DNA from: Candidatus Fermentibacterota bacterium
Lineage (GTDB): Bacteria; Fermentibacterota; Fermentibacteria; Fermentibacterales; JCC-6
Assembly: GCA_029571005.1 (NCBI GenBank)
Contig: JAKPTG010000017.1
Coordinates: 1-44,240 of the forward strand
Length of the DNA stretch: 44,240 nucleotides
Direction of reading: 5' to 3'
Shown in pieces: positions 7,868 through 16,275 of this stretch. Both the position numbers and the translations under genes were made by a program. Below the pieces are notes generated by a model. The model did not search any database, was not told the DNA's origin, and was given only the letters and a program-made list of their open reading frames with translations. Position 1 is the first letter of the stretch. Every line of letters begins with the position of its first letter.

Positions 7868-8005
7868 GCCCGCGGCGTCAGGGAAGCCGGTGTAAATCCG
7901 GCGCGGCCCCGCCGCTGTAACCGGAAACGAAACCGCACAATGCCATTGCCGAAGCGAGAAGGCGCGGAAGTAGGGTGTCCGGAAGCCAGAAGACCTTCTG
8001 CGGGC
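7868..8005 (+). promoter_or_regulatory. Cobalamin (B12) riboswitch, plus strand
   Basis: The hallmark core is complete: AGGGAAGCCGGTGTAAATCC, GGCGCGGCCCCGCCGCTGTA, and at the 3' side GGAAGCCAGAAGACC. GCCCGC (7868-7873) pairs with GCGGGC (8000-8005) as P1. The start codon of the secreted protein is 34 bases downstream, with its GGGAGGG site at about 8028-8034. No terminator is seen, and TTTC.C.ACC (from about 8010) could pair with GGTGGAAA over the ribosome binding site, so control is probably at translation. Confidence 0.92.
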
Positions 8006-8039
8006 GGTAACTTTCACAACCTTCGAGGGAGGGTGGAAA

Positions 8040-8933
8040 ATGCGGGTGATTCGTGCATTCACTTCAGGACTACCGACAGGGATAGTCCCGACGGCCTTGG
8101 CGGCGGTGCTTGCGGTCGCCGCCGCATCGGCGGATCCATGGGCCGACGCATCTCCGGCGGTGGAATACGGCCCCGGGGCCGGCTTCGGGCAGGCTTTCTA
8201 TCCGGACAATATCCTTGGGCCGCCGGATCCGGGTGCGACGCCGTCGCAGCCCGCCTACACCGAGGACGAACTGCTCACCCTCGGAAAGGATGGGTGGGTG
8301 GTCCTTCAGTTCGTGGACAACACCATCGTTGACGGGGACGGCCCGGATTTCACCGTATTCGAGAATGTCATGCAGTCCGGTTCCTCCTACTTCAGGGAGA
8401 CGGCCTTCGTTGACGTGAGCCAGGACGGCGTGAACTGGGTCAGGTTTCCATGGGACCCGGTCACCTTCGACGGGCTCGCGGGAGTCTGGCCCACCACCGG
8501 CGGTGACCCCACGGACCCCAGTGTTTCGGGGGGCGACCAGTTCGATCTTGCGGATGTGGGCATGCCATGGGTAAGCTTCGTCAAACTGACCGACTGCGGG
8601 GACTCGGTTGAGGACGGCGGGCTCTTCGACCTGGATGCGGTCGTTGCGGTGAACAGCGTCGAAACGGGCATCGGCGGGACCGGACCGGATGCGCCCCGGC
8701 TGATCTGCTTCAGCCCCGCGACGACGGGCCGTATCGAACTCTTTGCCGGAACCGCGGGCAACGTGATGGTCTTCGACCTCGACGGAAGGCTCGAGTTCAC
8801 CTGCCCCGTCAGCCCGGGCATGAACAGCATCGCACCGCGTGACGGCGCAATGACGCCCGGCGTTCGTTTCCTGGTCTTCGGGGAACAGGGCACCCCGGAA
8901 AGGGCCTCAGCCTCCGTGGTCGTCCTGCGCTGA
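8040..8933 (+). CDS. B12-riboswitch-controlled secreted surface protein with VVVLR tail
   Basis: The 297-residue product has a signal peptide of about 32 residues and a domain marked by GFGQAFYPDNILGPP, DGPDFTVFENV, VDVSQDGVNWVRFP and GGDQFDLADVG..WVSFVKL. I know this arrangement from bacterial cell-surface proteins often found near cobalamin riboswitches; the fold looks discoidin-like. The C-terminal 75 residues form a small sorting domain ending SASVVVLR. GGGAGGG precedes the ATG. It has its own plus-strand cobalamin riboswitch, so it should be made when B12 is scarce. A role in B12 capture is likely but inferred. The nearest downstream gene is on the opposite strand, so it is a one-gene transcript. 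Confidence 0.72.
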   Translation: MRVIRAFTSGLPTGIVPTALAAVLAVAAASADPWADASPAVEYGPGAGFGQAFYPDNILGPPDPGATPSQPAYTEDELLTLGKDGWVVLQFVDNTIVDGDGPDFTVFENVMQSGSSYFRETAFVDVSQDGVNWVRFPWDPVTFDGLAGVWPTTGGDPTDPSVSGGDQFDLADVGMPWVSFVKLTDCGDSVEDGGLFDLDAVVAVNSVETGIGGTGPDAPRLICFSPATTGRIELFAGTAGNVMVFDLDGRLEFTCPVSPGMNSIAPRDGAMTPGVRFLVFGEQGTPERASASVVVLR

Positions 8934-9386
8934 CGCCCCTGATGTGCGGGCGGGCGTAAACACGGAGAGAACTCCACTGTCCAGCGGGGAAGCGCACGGA
9001 GCAGCGGGGGTTGCCGGGAAGGGTGTGAAAAAAACTGATCGCCCGGTGCGACGGTGAGGGAACCCGAACCATGACGCCAAGGCTCTCTCTGCATCGATAC
9101 CTGCACGATCCCGAGCCTTCGGGCGGTTTCCCCGCCAAAACATCAGACTGACGGACGCCCGGAGGGACCGGAGCGGGGGAGGGCGAACCGGGAGCGGAAG
9201 ACGCCCCCGGGCTCCTCGGATACCGGCAGAGGGTGGATGTCACCGATCCGCCGCTTCTCCGGCGCTTCCGCACCGGAACGCTTTCGGAAGATCCGACACC
9301 GGGGCGGGCATCACGATCAGGGTTCAGCCCGGCACGGGGAGCCGGATGCAACGGCACCCGGCAGAGACCCGGAACGAGGCCCCCGT
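8934..9386. other. Gene-free stretch between convergent units
   Basis: No protein-like frame is visible. A stem-loop CCCGA-GCCT-TCGGG at 9110-9123 runs into CGGTTTCC, and GGCGG/CCGCC follows it with TTTCC as loop. These may end the riboswitch-controlled transcript, but neither has a clear T-run. The rest is GC-rich sequence in which I see nothing specific. Confidence 0.3.
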
Positions 9387-9406
9387 AAAAACCACACGGG
9401 CCGTGG
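9387..9406 (-). terminator. Terminator after the zinc-ribbon membrane protein gene
   Basis: Reading leftward, CCACGG and its complement region (CGTGTGG) form a short G/C stem, followed immediately by TTTTT (forward AAAAA at 9387-9391). It lies 6 bases past the stop at 9412. Confidence 0.55.
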
Positions 9407-9411
9407 AGAGC

Positions 9412-10362
9412 CTACTGTATAGCGGCGTACCGGAACTGGAACCCTTCGTAACCCAGGCTGTCGGTGTACTGCCGCACCTCCTGGGCGATGTCCATCACCT
9501 GCCCCAGATTGCTGTCGTCCGGGAACAGCAGCATCACCTGCACGGGCCGGTCTCCGTAGTCACGGCCGGCCAGCCTCCCGTTGACCTGCCGGAGCACCGT
9601 CCTGAAAGGGGCGGGGTTGAAGCGGAAACCGCCGGAGGGTTCCACGATGTCTATATTAAACTCCTGCACCTCGCCCCGGAGCCACTCCTCGCTGAAGAGA
9701 AACCTCACCAGCACGGGCTCCACGGCGACGGTATCCCCCGGGGTTTCCACGTAGGGCTTCACCAGGGGCACGGACTGGAAGTCCGTCATGGTGCTGTCGC
9801 TCCAGCAGTAGAGATTGTGCGCCTCGAGAATCATGAAGTCCCGCCCCGCCATCTTCTGGGTCATGTAGGCGACCACGGGCCGTATGGAGAGTTCCCTGTT
9901 GCCCAGGAAGGAAACCCGGGTGCCGACCGGGATCAAGGCCAGGTCAACGTTGGTTCTGGGCACCGCCGAAGTGCCTTCGGAGCTGAACTCGTAAACTATG
10001 TCCGTGGAGAGCCGGAGGGGAAGCGAGTCGCGGATTGTCTGCTCCTCCGCGATCTCGATGTCGTAGCCGCCGTTGACCGGCGTTTGCTCGTACTCCGCCC
10101 TGTCGAAGCTGCTCAGGATGAAGATGGTGATGGCGACGCCCACGGCGATGACCATGACCGCAATGTACCCGGAAATGCTTCTCTTCGGCACCCAGAGTTC
10201 GGGCTTACGACCCGCCGCCTTCCGGCCCCCGGGGAGCGGGGTGCGAAGGCCCGACCTCTGCTCGCTCAGGGGCAGGTTCTGATTCTTCAGCTCGAAGCCG
10301 CAATTGCCGCAGGGGCCCTCGGCCCGTTTGCCGTTGTCGTGCCCGCAGATTCGACAGAACAT
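9412..10362 (-). CDS. Zinc-ribbon membrane protein with ExbD-like periplasmic part
   Basis: Residues 3-21 form a zinc ribbon (C3, C6, C18, C21) in the cytoplasm. A linker leads to one membrane helix at residues 63-86 and then to a 230-residue periplasmic part. The end of that part (NGRLAGRDYGDRPVQVMLLF, then a long helix and YEGFQFRYAAIQ) resembles the periplasmic domain of ExbD/TolR. An earlier segment with MTQKMAGRDFMIL may be a degenerate copy. The start ATG directly follows the TGA of the foldase gene, with GGAGG inside that gene, so the two are co-translated. A role in force transmission or envelope sensing is possible, but no ExbB partner is in view. Function unproven. Confidence 0.62.
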   Translation of the reverse strand: MFCRICGHDNGKRAEGPCGNCGFELKNQNLPLSEQRSGLRTPLPGGRKAAGRKPELWVPKRSISGYIAVMVIAVGVAITIFILSSFDRAEYEQTPVNGGYDIEIAEEQTIRDSLPLRLSTDIVYEFSSEGTSAVPRTNVDLALIPVGTRVSFLGNRELSIRPVVAYMTQKMAGRDFMILEAHNLYCWSDSTMTDFQSVPLVKPYVETPGDTVAVEPVLVRFLFSEEWLRGEVQEFNIDIVEPSGGFRFNPAPFRTVLRQVNGRLAGRDYGDRPVQVMLLFPDDSNLGQVMDIAQEVRQYTDSLGYEGFQFRYAAIQ

Positions 10363-12039
10363 TCAGCGCCCCTCCTCCAACCCGCCATCCGCAGATGGGT
10401 TTTCCGCCAGGGAATCCCCAGGCGCAAAGAAGGATCGGAAGAACTCCTCCCGAATGTAGGGACGATACACCTCTTTCAGGCTGTCCACAAGCGCGGAGAT
10501 CTCCCTTACCTCAACCTCCGCCATCACCATCGGTTCCAGCAGCGGCCTTACCTCTTCCAGTTCCGGAGAGTGTTCCGGGATAACGTCCTCCAGTCTGAAA
10601 TAGACCATGAACTCAGCACCAAGGGAGCAGACGGCCGCCTCCCCCGGTTCCAGGCCGAGAACCGTCTCCCGGAAGGTTTCCGGGAACTCGTCGATGCCCA
10701 TCGGCCTGGTGAGGGAGGCCCCGGGAGATTCCGAGAGCTGCTGGACCAGGGTCAGGGCGTCGGCATGTTCCAGAGGGTCGCCCCCTTCCCGCACAATCCG
10801 GTTGAGAAGCCCCACCTGCTCCAGGCCCCTGGCGGCGGCATGACGGAAACGACGGGTCTCGGGCATGGTGATGGTGTCGCGGGCCGCGGCGTAATGCCGC
10901 TGCAGGAGTTCCTCGTCCAAGACCATGCGTCCGCTGAGGACCTCAAGGTAGTACTGGTCCAGGATGATTTCCAACTGCCTCTTCCTTATGAAGAATGCGT
11001 TCTCGGGAATGGTGTCGAGCCCCCATTCCTGCGCCGCGGCGGCCTGGAGGTCGTACAGCCCCAGCCAGAAGGCGTAATCCTCGATCCAATCGGGATCGGT
11101 GGCGTCCCTGGGCATCGGGGAGGGCAGATCGGTGATGTTCATGGCCAGGCTGATCAGGCTTCTGTGGCCGCCGTTCCATGTGATGGCGGGGATCCGCTGC
11201 TCCTCGGGAGAAAAGGGTGCGTAGTCGCCCCGGGGGGAACCGGCCCGGGAGGCGATGAGCCTGCACGCCTCGGGATCTATCCGGATACCGCCCGCCGAGG
11301 TCAGGCTGTCCTGGGCCCGGAGCCTGGCGGTCTCCCGCCGGAGCATCAGAGCGATCGTCTCCGGCTGTTGCTCTTCGATCTCTTCGGGAGTGAGTTCCAC
11401 GTACCTGAGGTCTTCCATCTCCAGCACCCGCCAGCCGGGCCTGCGGCGGTAGGGCTCGGAGACCTGCCCGGGCTGAAGGGTTTTCAGTACGGCATAGTCT
11501 TCCCGGTTGGTTCTCACCAGCGGGGTGGGGCCCAAGCGGCCGCCGGTCTGCCGGATGAATTCGTCCGCGGTCAGCTCCGAGACCAGGGCGTTGAAGTTCT
11601 CACCCTGCTCCCGCCGCCGGACAAAGTCCGCCATGATCGAGGAGTCGGCGGAGTAGAAGGCGGAGTAAACCACCATGTAGCCCAGACTGTCGGTGAAGGC
11701 CTGAAGCTCATCCGGCGTAACGGAGACCCCGCCGACCACCCTTTGCAGGTATGCGTTCTGGAGCACTTCCCGGCGGCGCTCATAGAGCCTTCTGGCGTTT
11801 TCGGGAATGGTGTCCAGCCCCATGTCCATGGCGTGCTGCAGGAACAGTTCCCGGGCCAGGATGTTGTCCCGCATCACTATGACCGCTGCGGAATCGCCCC
11901 TTACCCTCTCCATGGCCCTGGCCACATCCTGCGGAAAGAGAGTGCGCTCGCCCACCACCATGACCGCCCCCTCGGGCACCTTCGACCCGCAGGAGACGAG
12001 CAGCAGAACCAGAGCCGCTATAACCGATAGATCACGCAA
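10363..12039 (-). CDS. SurA/PpiD-like peptidyl-prolyl isomerase lipoprotein
   Basis: A TTG at 12039 with GGGAGG 5 bp upstream gives a signal peptide ending in the lipobox LLLVSC; longer in-frame starts would bury it. The mature protein, about 540 residues, begins with a SurA-N-like helical segment (QDVARAMERVRGD..AVIVMR). Parvulin-like segments follow: VVYSAFYSADSS, then TGGRLGPTPLVR, then LQPGQVSEPYRRRPGWRVLEM. A second, more degenerate copy lies at about residues 400-500 (RPMGIDEFPETFRETVLGLE). These proteins help outer-membrane or secreted proteins fold in the periplasm. Residues for isomerase activity are not clearly conserved, so it may act mainly as a chaperone. It is the first gene of a two-gene unit. 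Confidence 0.75.
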   Translation of the reverse strand: MRDLSVIAALVLLLVSCGSKVPEGAVMVVGERTLFPQDVARAMERVRGDSAAVIVMRDNILARELFLQHAMDMGLDTIPENARRLYERRREVLQNAYLQRVVGGVSVTPDELQAFTDSLGYMVVYSAFYSADSSIMADFVRRREQGENFNALVSELTADEFIRQTGGRLGPTPLVRTNREDYAVLKTLQPGQVSEPYRRRPGWRVLEMEDLRYVELTPEEIEEQQPETIALMLRRETARLRAQDSLTSAGGIRIDPEACRLIASRAGSPRGDYAPFSPEEQRIPAITWNGGHRSLISLAMNITDLPSPMPRDATDPDWIEDYAFWLGLYDLQAAAAQEWGLDTIPENAFFIRKRQLEIILDQYYLEVLSGRMVLDEELLQRHYAAARDTITMPETRRFRHAAARGLEQVGLLNRIVREGGDPLEHADALTLVQQLSESPGASLTRPMGIDEFPETFRETVLGLEPGEAAVCSLGAEFMVYFRLEDVIPEHSPELEEVRPLLEPMVMAEVEVREISALVDSLKEVYRPYIREEFFRSFFAPGDSLAENPSADGGLEEGR

Positions 12040-12139
12040 GGCATCCTCCCGTTGTAAGGCCGGCACGGCCTGAATATCTTACCCTGGATTGACTGTTGAA
12101 TGTTTCCTTTTTTCGGGCCTGTGTCAACGGGAGGGTTCC

Positions 12140-13471
12140 ATGGCAGGCGTTTTCTTCCTGGCGTTGCTGACCGCGGTTGTGGATGTTCCGCCCGTCCCCT
12201 CCGGCTGGAGGACGGGGATACTGGCCCAGGACATGGAAACCGGGGCGGAGGTTCTGGCAAGGAACGCCGATTCGCCCTTCCGTCCCGCCTCCACGGTGAA
12301 GGTCATCACCACCCTGGCCGCCCTGGAGTACCTGGGCCCGTCGTACGTCCACACCACCACCATCCAGGCCGACACCGCCGGCGGAAGCCTGTGGCTCGTG
12401 GGCACGGGAAGCCCGCTGCTCAGCGCCGAGGACGTGACCCGGGCCGCCATGGAGACCGCCGCGGCGCTGCCCCCGGGGAGAAACTGGAGGCTCTACCACG
12501 ACGGCACCGGCTTCTATTCCGAACCGCATCCGGCGGGCTGGGACGAGGCGGACTGGGACAAGTCCTACTGCCCCCCGGTGGAGCCCTTGTGCATCGGCGA
12601 CAATGTTCTCCAGATAGTGGTTTCCGGGGTGGGAGGGTCGGTGAGGGTGTTCTGCTACCCGAGGCTGCCGGGGCTGCTCCTGAATCACGAGGGGGTGAGG
12701 ATCGGCACCGGGGGAAGGGTCACCGCTGCGGTATCCGGCTGGGATTCAAACCTGCCAAGGATGACCCTGTCCGGCACGGTGGCCCGGGAAGGGGTCGTCA
12801 CCCTCTACAAACCCTTTGCCGGGGCGCCCGGGGAGCTGTCCGCCTACCTCGAGGAAGAGTTCCGGAAATGGGGGGTGAATGCTGACTTCTCCGGTGAAGG
12901 AACCCCGGGCACGGGAGCCTTCGTCACCTCCACCATGTACTCCCAGCCTCTGTGGGCCCTGATCGGCTCCATGAACAAGCTGAGCCGGAACATCCTCTCG
13001 GAACTCCTGCTCAGAACCGTCAGCCTGGAAACGGCGGGGCCGCCCGCGTCCACCAGGGCCGGCTGCGACATCAGCGGAGCACTTCTGGACCGCATTCTCC
13101 CCGGCGTGTCGGGCTGGCGGCTGGCGGACGGGTCCGGGCTTTCGAGGCTGAACCTCCTCACCCCCAGACAGCTCACCGCCGCCTTCGCCTTCGGCGCCGG
13201 ATCCCCGGTTTACGGTCCGGAGTTCCTGGCTTCCTTCCCGGTGAACGGGACCGACGGCACCCTCTCGGACCGCATGAAGAACATTCCCCGGGGCGCCTTC
13301 CGGGGAAAGACCGGCTCCCTGAACGACACCTGCACCCTGACGGGGATACTGACCGCTTCCTCCGGCAGGCGGTTCGTACTGGCGGTGATGCTGGAGGTTC
13401 CCAGAGGAACCGCCTGGAGCGCCAAGGCCTGGCAGGACGCCCTGGTGGAGGAGATGTACCGGTCGCTGTGA
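12140..13471 (+). CDS. dacB: D-alanyl-D-alanine carboxypeptidase/endopeptidase, PBP4 family
   Basis: The three active-site motifs of a class C penicillin-binding protein are present: SxxK as STVK (about residues 51-54), SxN as SRN in NKLSRNILSELLL (about 281) and KTG in FRGKTGSLND (about 390). The ATG at 12140 follows GGGAGGGTTCC and gives a short signal peptide (MAGVFFLALLTAVVD). The 443-residue length is normal for the family. It trims or cuts cross-links of peptidoglycan in the periplasm. It is divergent from the SurA-like gene (about 100 bp between starts) and convergent with the next gene, with a single base between the two stop codons. Confidence 0.9.
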   Translation: MAGVFFLALLTAVVDVPPVPSGWRTGILAQDMETGAEVLARNADSPFRPASTVKVITTLAALEYLGPSYVHTTTIQADTAGGSLWLVGTGSPLLSAEDVTRAAMETAAALPPGRNWRLYHDGTGFYSEPHPAGWDEADWDKSYCPPVEPLCIGDNVLQIVVSGVGGSVRVFCYPRLPGLLLNHEGVRIGTGGRVTAAVSGWDSNLPRMTLSGTVAREGVVTLYKPFAGAPGELSAYLEEEFRKWGVNADFSGEGTPGTGAFVTSTMYSQPLWALIGSMNKLSRNILSELLLRTVSLETAGPPASTRAGCDISGALLDRILPGVSGWRLADGSGLSRLNLLTPRQLTAAFAFGAGSPVYGPEFLASFPVNGTDGTLSDRMKNIPRGAFRGKTGSLNDTCTLTGILTASSGRRFVLAVMLEVPRGTAWSAKAWQDALVEEMYRSL

Positions 13472-13472
13472 C

Positions 13473-14480
13473 TCAGCGAACCACCACCGCCGTGGCAACC
13501 GCCGATTCCCCGGTCTCGGTCGTGAGCCTGACGAAGTAAACCCCAGCCTCGTTCACGCTGAAGCTTCCGGAGGCCGCGGCGGGCATGGATGAGACCATCC
13601 TTCCCGTGATATCGAAAAGCTGGAGCGTTCCCGCGACTCCCGGAGGCAGTTCCGCGGCAACGGGAATCAGGCCGGTACCGGGGTTCACGCCCAGGGTGAC
13701 CGAGGGCGCCTGCGGGACCGTCCCGTCGCCGACACCCTGGGGAATATCAATGAACCTGCACCAGTCGGCGTTGGGCACTTCGTGATCACTCTGCTGGTAC
13801 GAACACTGCAGGAAGGTGGCGAGGAAGAGGTTGTCGGGGTTCCAGGACGAGGCGATCTCGTACTCCGCATCCACGTAGATGGTATCGGGATAGGGCCCGG
13901 TGAACTCGACCTTCCCCCCGTAGGGGCCCAGCAGATTGTCCCTGAAGGCCTGCTTGAAGTAGGTGCCCGCCCAGTGGCCGGCCCCCGGGACCTGGTCCTC
14001 CACCAGAATGGGCCAGACCCGCATTTCCGTTTCTTCAGCCCACTGGGGCTCCTGCTCGGCGATTATCCTGATGCTTATATGGCCGCTGGTCTCGTCACCA
14101 TTTCTGGCCACCAGGATGTCAATGTAGGCCGGGACGTTGAGGCGGCTGTTGAAATGGTTCGTCAGGCTGGGGGCCGCGGTGACCTGTATCCCGTCGAAGA
14201 TGAGGAAGGGCACCGAGGAAACTCCGTACTGGGCCTTCCGAACATTCTGCTCCGTGGGGTTGGCGGTGTATATGGGGTCGCCCGCGGAGGGCCAGTTCAC
14301 ATGGGCCCTGATCACCGCCAGCCTCCCTGAGGCGATGTTATCGGCGACGAACTGGTTCAGTTGGCCTTCAATGCTCCAGCAGGGGCCGCAGCCGCTGTTG
14401 GTGAAATTTTCCAAGAGCACCACCCTGTCCGCGGCCGAGGCCAGGGTCACCAGGGCGAGAACGGCCAGAACAAAACGCAT
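13473..14480 (-). CDS. Secreted Omp28-like thioredoxin-fold protein with sorting tail
   Basis: A signal peptide (MRFVLAVLALVTLASAA) leads to a thioredoxin-like segment with NSGCGPCW (C31, C34) and later YGVSSVPFLIFDG, the cis-proline loop. This pairing is typical of Omp28-related secreted proteins of the Bacteroidetes group. A beta-rich middle domain follows, then a C-terminal sorting domain (LFDITGRMVSSMPAA ... GVYFVRLT ... AVATAVVVR). TTAGGAGAAGCCC precedes the ATG. The CxxC could act in disulphide chemistry on surface proteins, but no substrate is known. It stands 165 bp downstream of efp on the same strand and could be read from that transcript or on its own. Confidence 0.78.
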   Translation of the reverse strand: MRFVLAVLALVTLASAADRVVLLENFTNSGCGPCWSIEGQLNQFVADNIASGRLAVIRAHVNWPSAGDPIYTANPTEQNVRKAQYGVSSVPFLIFDGIQVTAAPSLTNHFNSRLNVPAYIDILVARNGDETSGHISIRIIAEQEPQWAEETEMRVWPILVEDQVPGAGHWAGTYFKQAFRDNLLGPYGGKVEFTGPYPDTIYVDAEYEIASSWNPDNLFLATFLQCSYQQSDHEVPNADWCRFIDIPQGVGDGTVPQAPSVTLGVNPGTGLIPVAAELPPGVAGTLQLFDITGRMVSSMPAAASGSFSVNEAGVYFVRLTTETGESAVATAVVVR

Positions 14481-14644
14481 GGGCTTCTCCTAACGATTTA
14501 CCGCGGGCGCCCTCCCGGAACAACCGGCGCCGCACCGCGTTGTTTCAATGCCGGAGGTTCGACCGAACCCCGGGGGACGGACTCAAACGCATACCTTTGC
14601 CGGTCGTTTCACGAACACCTCCCTCCCGAACCGGAACCGGGCGG

Positions 14645-15214
14645 TCAGGACCTGGCGGTGACCCTCTCGATGTAGGTGTCGGTCCTGGTGTCCACCCTGA
14701 TGGTCTCGCCTTCCTTCACGAAGAGTGGGACCTGCACCACCAGACCCGTCTCCAGCACCGCCGGTTTCGTCCCGCCGCTGGCGGTGTCCCCCCTGAGGCC
14801 CGGGTCGGTTTCCACTATTGTGAGGTTCACGAAGCTGGGGCTCTCTATCATTATCGGGGTTTCTTCCACGAAGAGGATCTCCACCTCGCAGTCGTCGGTC
14901 AGGTACTTGGCCGCGTCGCCGACCCGGACCCTGTCGAGGGCTATCTGTTCAAAGCTCCTGGGATCCATGACCACGTACTCGTCATCGGTATGGTAAAGCA
15001 ATCGGAAGACCCTGCGCTCCAGCCTGACCTCTTCAACCCTCTCCCCGGCCCTCCAGGTCTTGTCCAGCACCTTTCCGGTGAGAACATCCCTTATCTTGGA
15101 CCTCACGAAGGCGGCACCCTTGCCGGGCTTCACGTGGAGGAACTCCACCACCGAGTAGAGGGTGCCGTCAATGTTCAGCACCATCCCCTTCCTCAAATCG
15201 TTGGAAGTCGCCAA
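14645..15214 (-). CDS. efp: Translation elongation factor P
   Basis: At 189 residues it has the usual EF-P length and three beta-barrel layout. The loop VKPGKGAAFVRSK places a lysine where E. coli EF-P carries its beta-lysine modification; modification enzymes are not in this window. The C-terminal signature is present (GD.ASGGTKPAVLETGLVVQVP.FV..GE.I.VDT). EF-P rescues ribosomes stalled on proline runs. It is the last gene of the long leftward train, 6 bases after aroQ. Confidence 0.95.
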   Translation of the reverse strand: MATSNDLRKGMVLNIDGTLYSVVEFLHVKPGKGAAFVRSKIRDVLTGKVLDKTWRAGERVEEVRLERRVFRLLYHTDDEYVVMDPRSFEQIALDRVRVGDAAKYLTDDCEVEILFVEETPIMIESPSFVNLTIVETDPGLRGDTASGGTKPAVLETGLVVQVPLFVKEGETIRVDTRTDTYIERVTARS

Positions 15215-15220
15215 GAAACA

Positions 15221-15658
15221 TCACCTCCGAAGAAGATTCACCGCGAGGGAAAGCGCCAGAGAGTACCCCATCGGGCCCGCGCCGGATATGACGGCGTCGG
15301 CGCCCATGGCGGTGACGAGCCTTCGTCGGAAGGGCTCCCGGCGATGAACGTTGCTGATGTGAACCTCGATCACGGGGCCCGGGAAAGCGTTGAGGGCGTC
15401 AAGAATGGCTATCGAACCGTGGGAGTACGCCCCCGGGTTGATGATCAGGCCCCCTCCCCGCTCCCCGGCCTCCCCCACCGCCCGGACCAGCTCCCCCTCC
15501 ACGTCGGACTGAAAGGCGGAAAGCCGGACCCCCAGCCCCTCCGCTTCGGCGGAAAGCCTGGATACGATCCCGGCAAGGGTTTCGTCTCCGTAGATTTCGG
15601 GCTCCCGGCGACCCAGAAGGGCCAGGTTCGGCCCGTTTATCAGGGCGATTTCAAGCAT
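15221..15658 (-). CDS. aroQ: 3-dehydroquinate dehydratase, type II
   Basis: The 145-residue product is typical of the dodecameric type II enzyme that removes water from 3-dehydroquinate in the shikimate pathway. Visible active-site pieces are NGPNL near the N-terminus, GRREPEIYG (catalytic Arg and Tyr), INPGAYSHGS (Asn and His) and EVHISNVHRREPFR (Glu, His, Arg). The ATG overlaps the stop of the upstream TPR gene by one base. No other shikimate genes are nearby. Confidence 0.93.
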   Translation of the reverse strand: MLEIALINGPNLALLGRREPEIYGDETLAGIVSRLSAEAEGLGVRLSAFQSDVEGELVRAVGEAGERGGGLIINPGAYSHGSIAILDALNAFPGPVIEVHISNVHRREPFRRRLVTAMGADAVISGAGPMGYSLALSLAVNLLRR

Positions 15659-16275
15659 CAGGAGTACGGCTCGAGGCCAAGTTCCTTCCTCTCATCGGGA
15701 GTGAAGAGGTCGAACAGGCTCCTGGGGGCTCTTTCATGCCCGCCGCCGTCCGGTGCGGAGAAGTCGGCCGTCTCGGCCTGGAAGGAGAGGATTTCGGCCA
15801 TCCTGTCGGTGAGGGGGAAGACCTGTTCCTCTTCTTCCGATGCGCGGGCTTCCCGCTCAGAGTTCCTGGCGGCCTCCCTGGCCTTCCGCAGCATCCTCTC
15901 CACTTCGGCGTCTCCGGGATACTCAAAGAGGAATTCCTCGAAAAGCTCGATGCACCGGCTCCAGTTTCCACGCTCATAGTGCAGTTCCGCCAGGTTTCTG
16001 ATGGCTATGGGGTTCAGGGGATCCAGCGCGATGACCTTATCGAAGGCGTCGAGGGCCGCCTCCGGGTCTCCGGAGTCCCGGCAGCTCTTCCCGAAGACAA
16101 CGCTTACGGATACATTGCCCGGCCACTTCTCCCGGCCGTTACGGGCTACATCCACCGCCTCGGAAGCCCGGCCCGTCTGCCGGAGCCTCTCCGCGAGCCT
16201 GGTGCATGCAATCGGCGTGGGTGTCGTGAACCACTCATGGTAGAGTTCCCTGAACTCGTCGTCAGTCTCCTGCAT
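15658..16275 (-). CDS. Tetratricopeptide repeat protein
   Basis: About 205 residues. Between residues 20 and 135 are three TPR-like helical pairs, the clearest being DPEAALDAFDKVIALDPLNP followed by AIRNLAELHYERGNW. The last 70 residues are acidic and low in structure, ending in SLFDLFTPDERKELGLEPYS. The start is ATG 16275 (GGGGGG 5 bp upstream) or the GTG just before it, inside the end of the lipoprotein gene. No signal peptide is present, so it should be cytoplasmic. It probably acts as a protein-binding scaffold; the partner is unknown. Confidence 0.8.
   Translation of the reverse strand: MQETDDEFRELYHEWFTTPTPIACTRLAERLRQTGRASEAVDVARNGREKWPGNVSVSVVFGKSCRDSGDPEAALDAFDKVIALDPLNPIAIRNLAELHYERGNWSRCIELFEEFLFEYPGDAEVERMLRKAREAARNSEREARASEEEEQVFPLTDRMAEILSFQAETADFSAPDGGGHERAPRSLFDLFTPDERKELGLEPYS

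Noticed and set aside
9346-12030. Very long plus-strand open frame (894 codons) opposite the foldase genes
   Set aside because: It mirrors the codon pattern of the two minus-strand genes, is rich in His/Gly/Pro/Arg and shows no fold. It is a shadow of high-GC coding sequence. The same applies to long antisense frames at 14540-15979, 18941-20704, 31734-33875 and 36693-38996.
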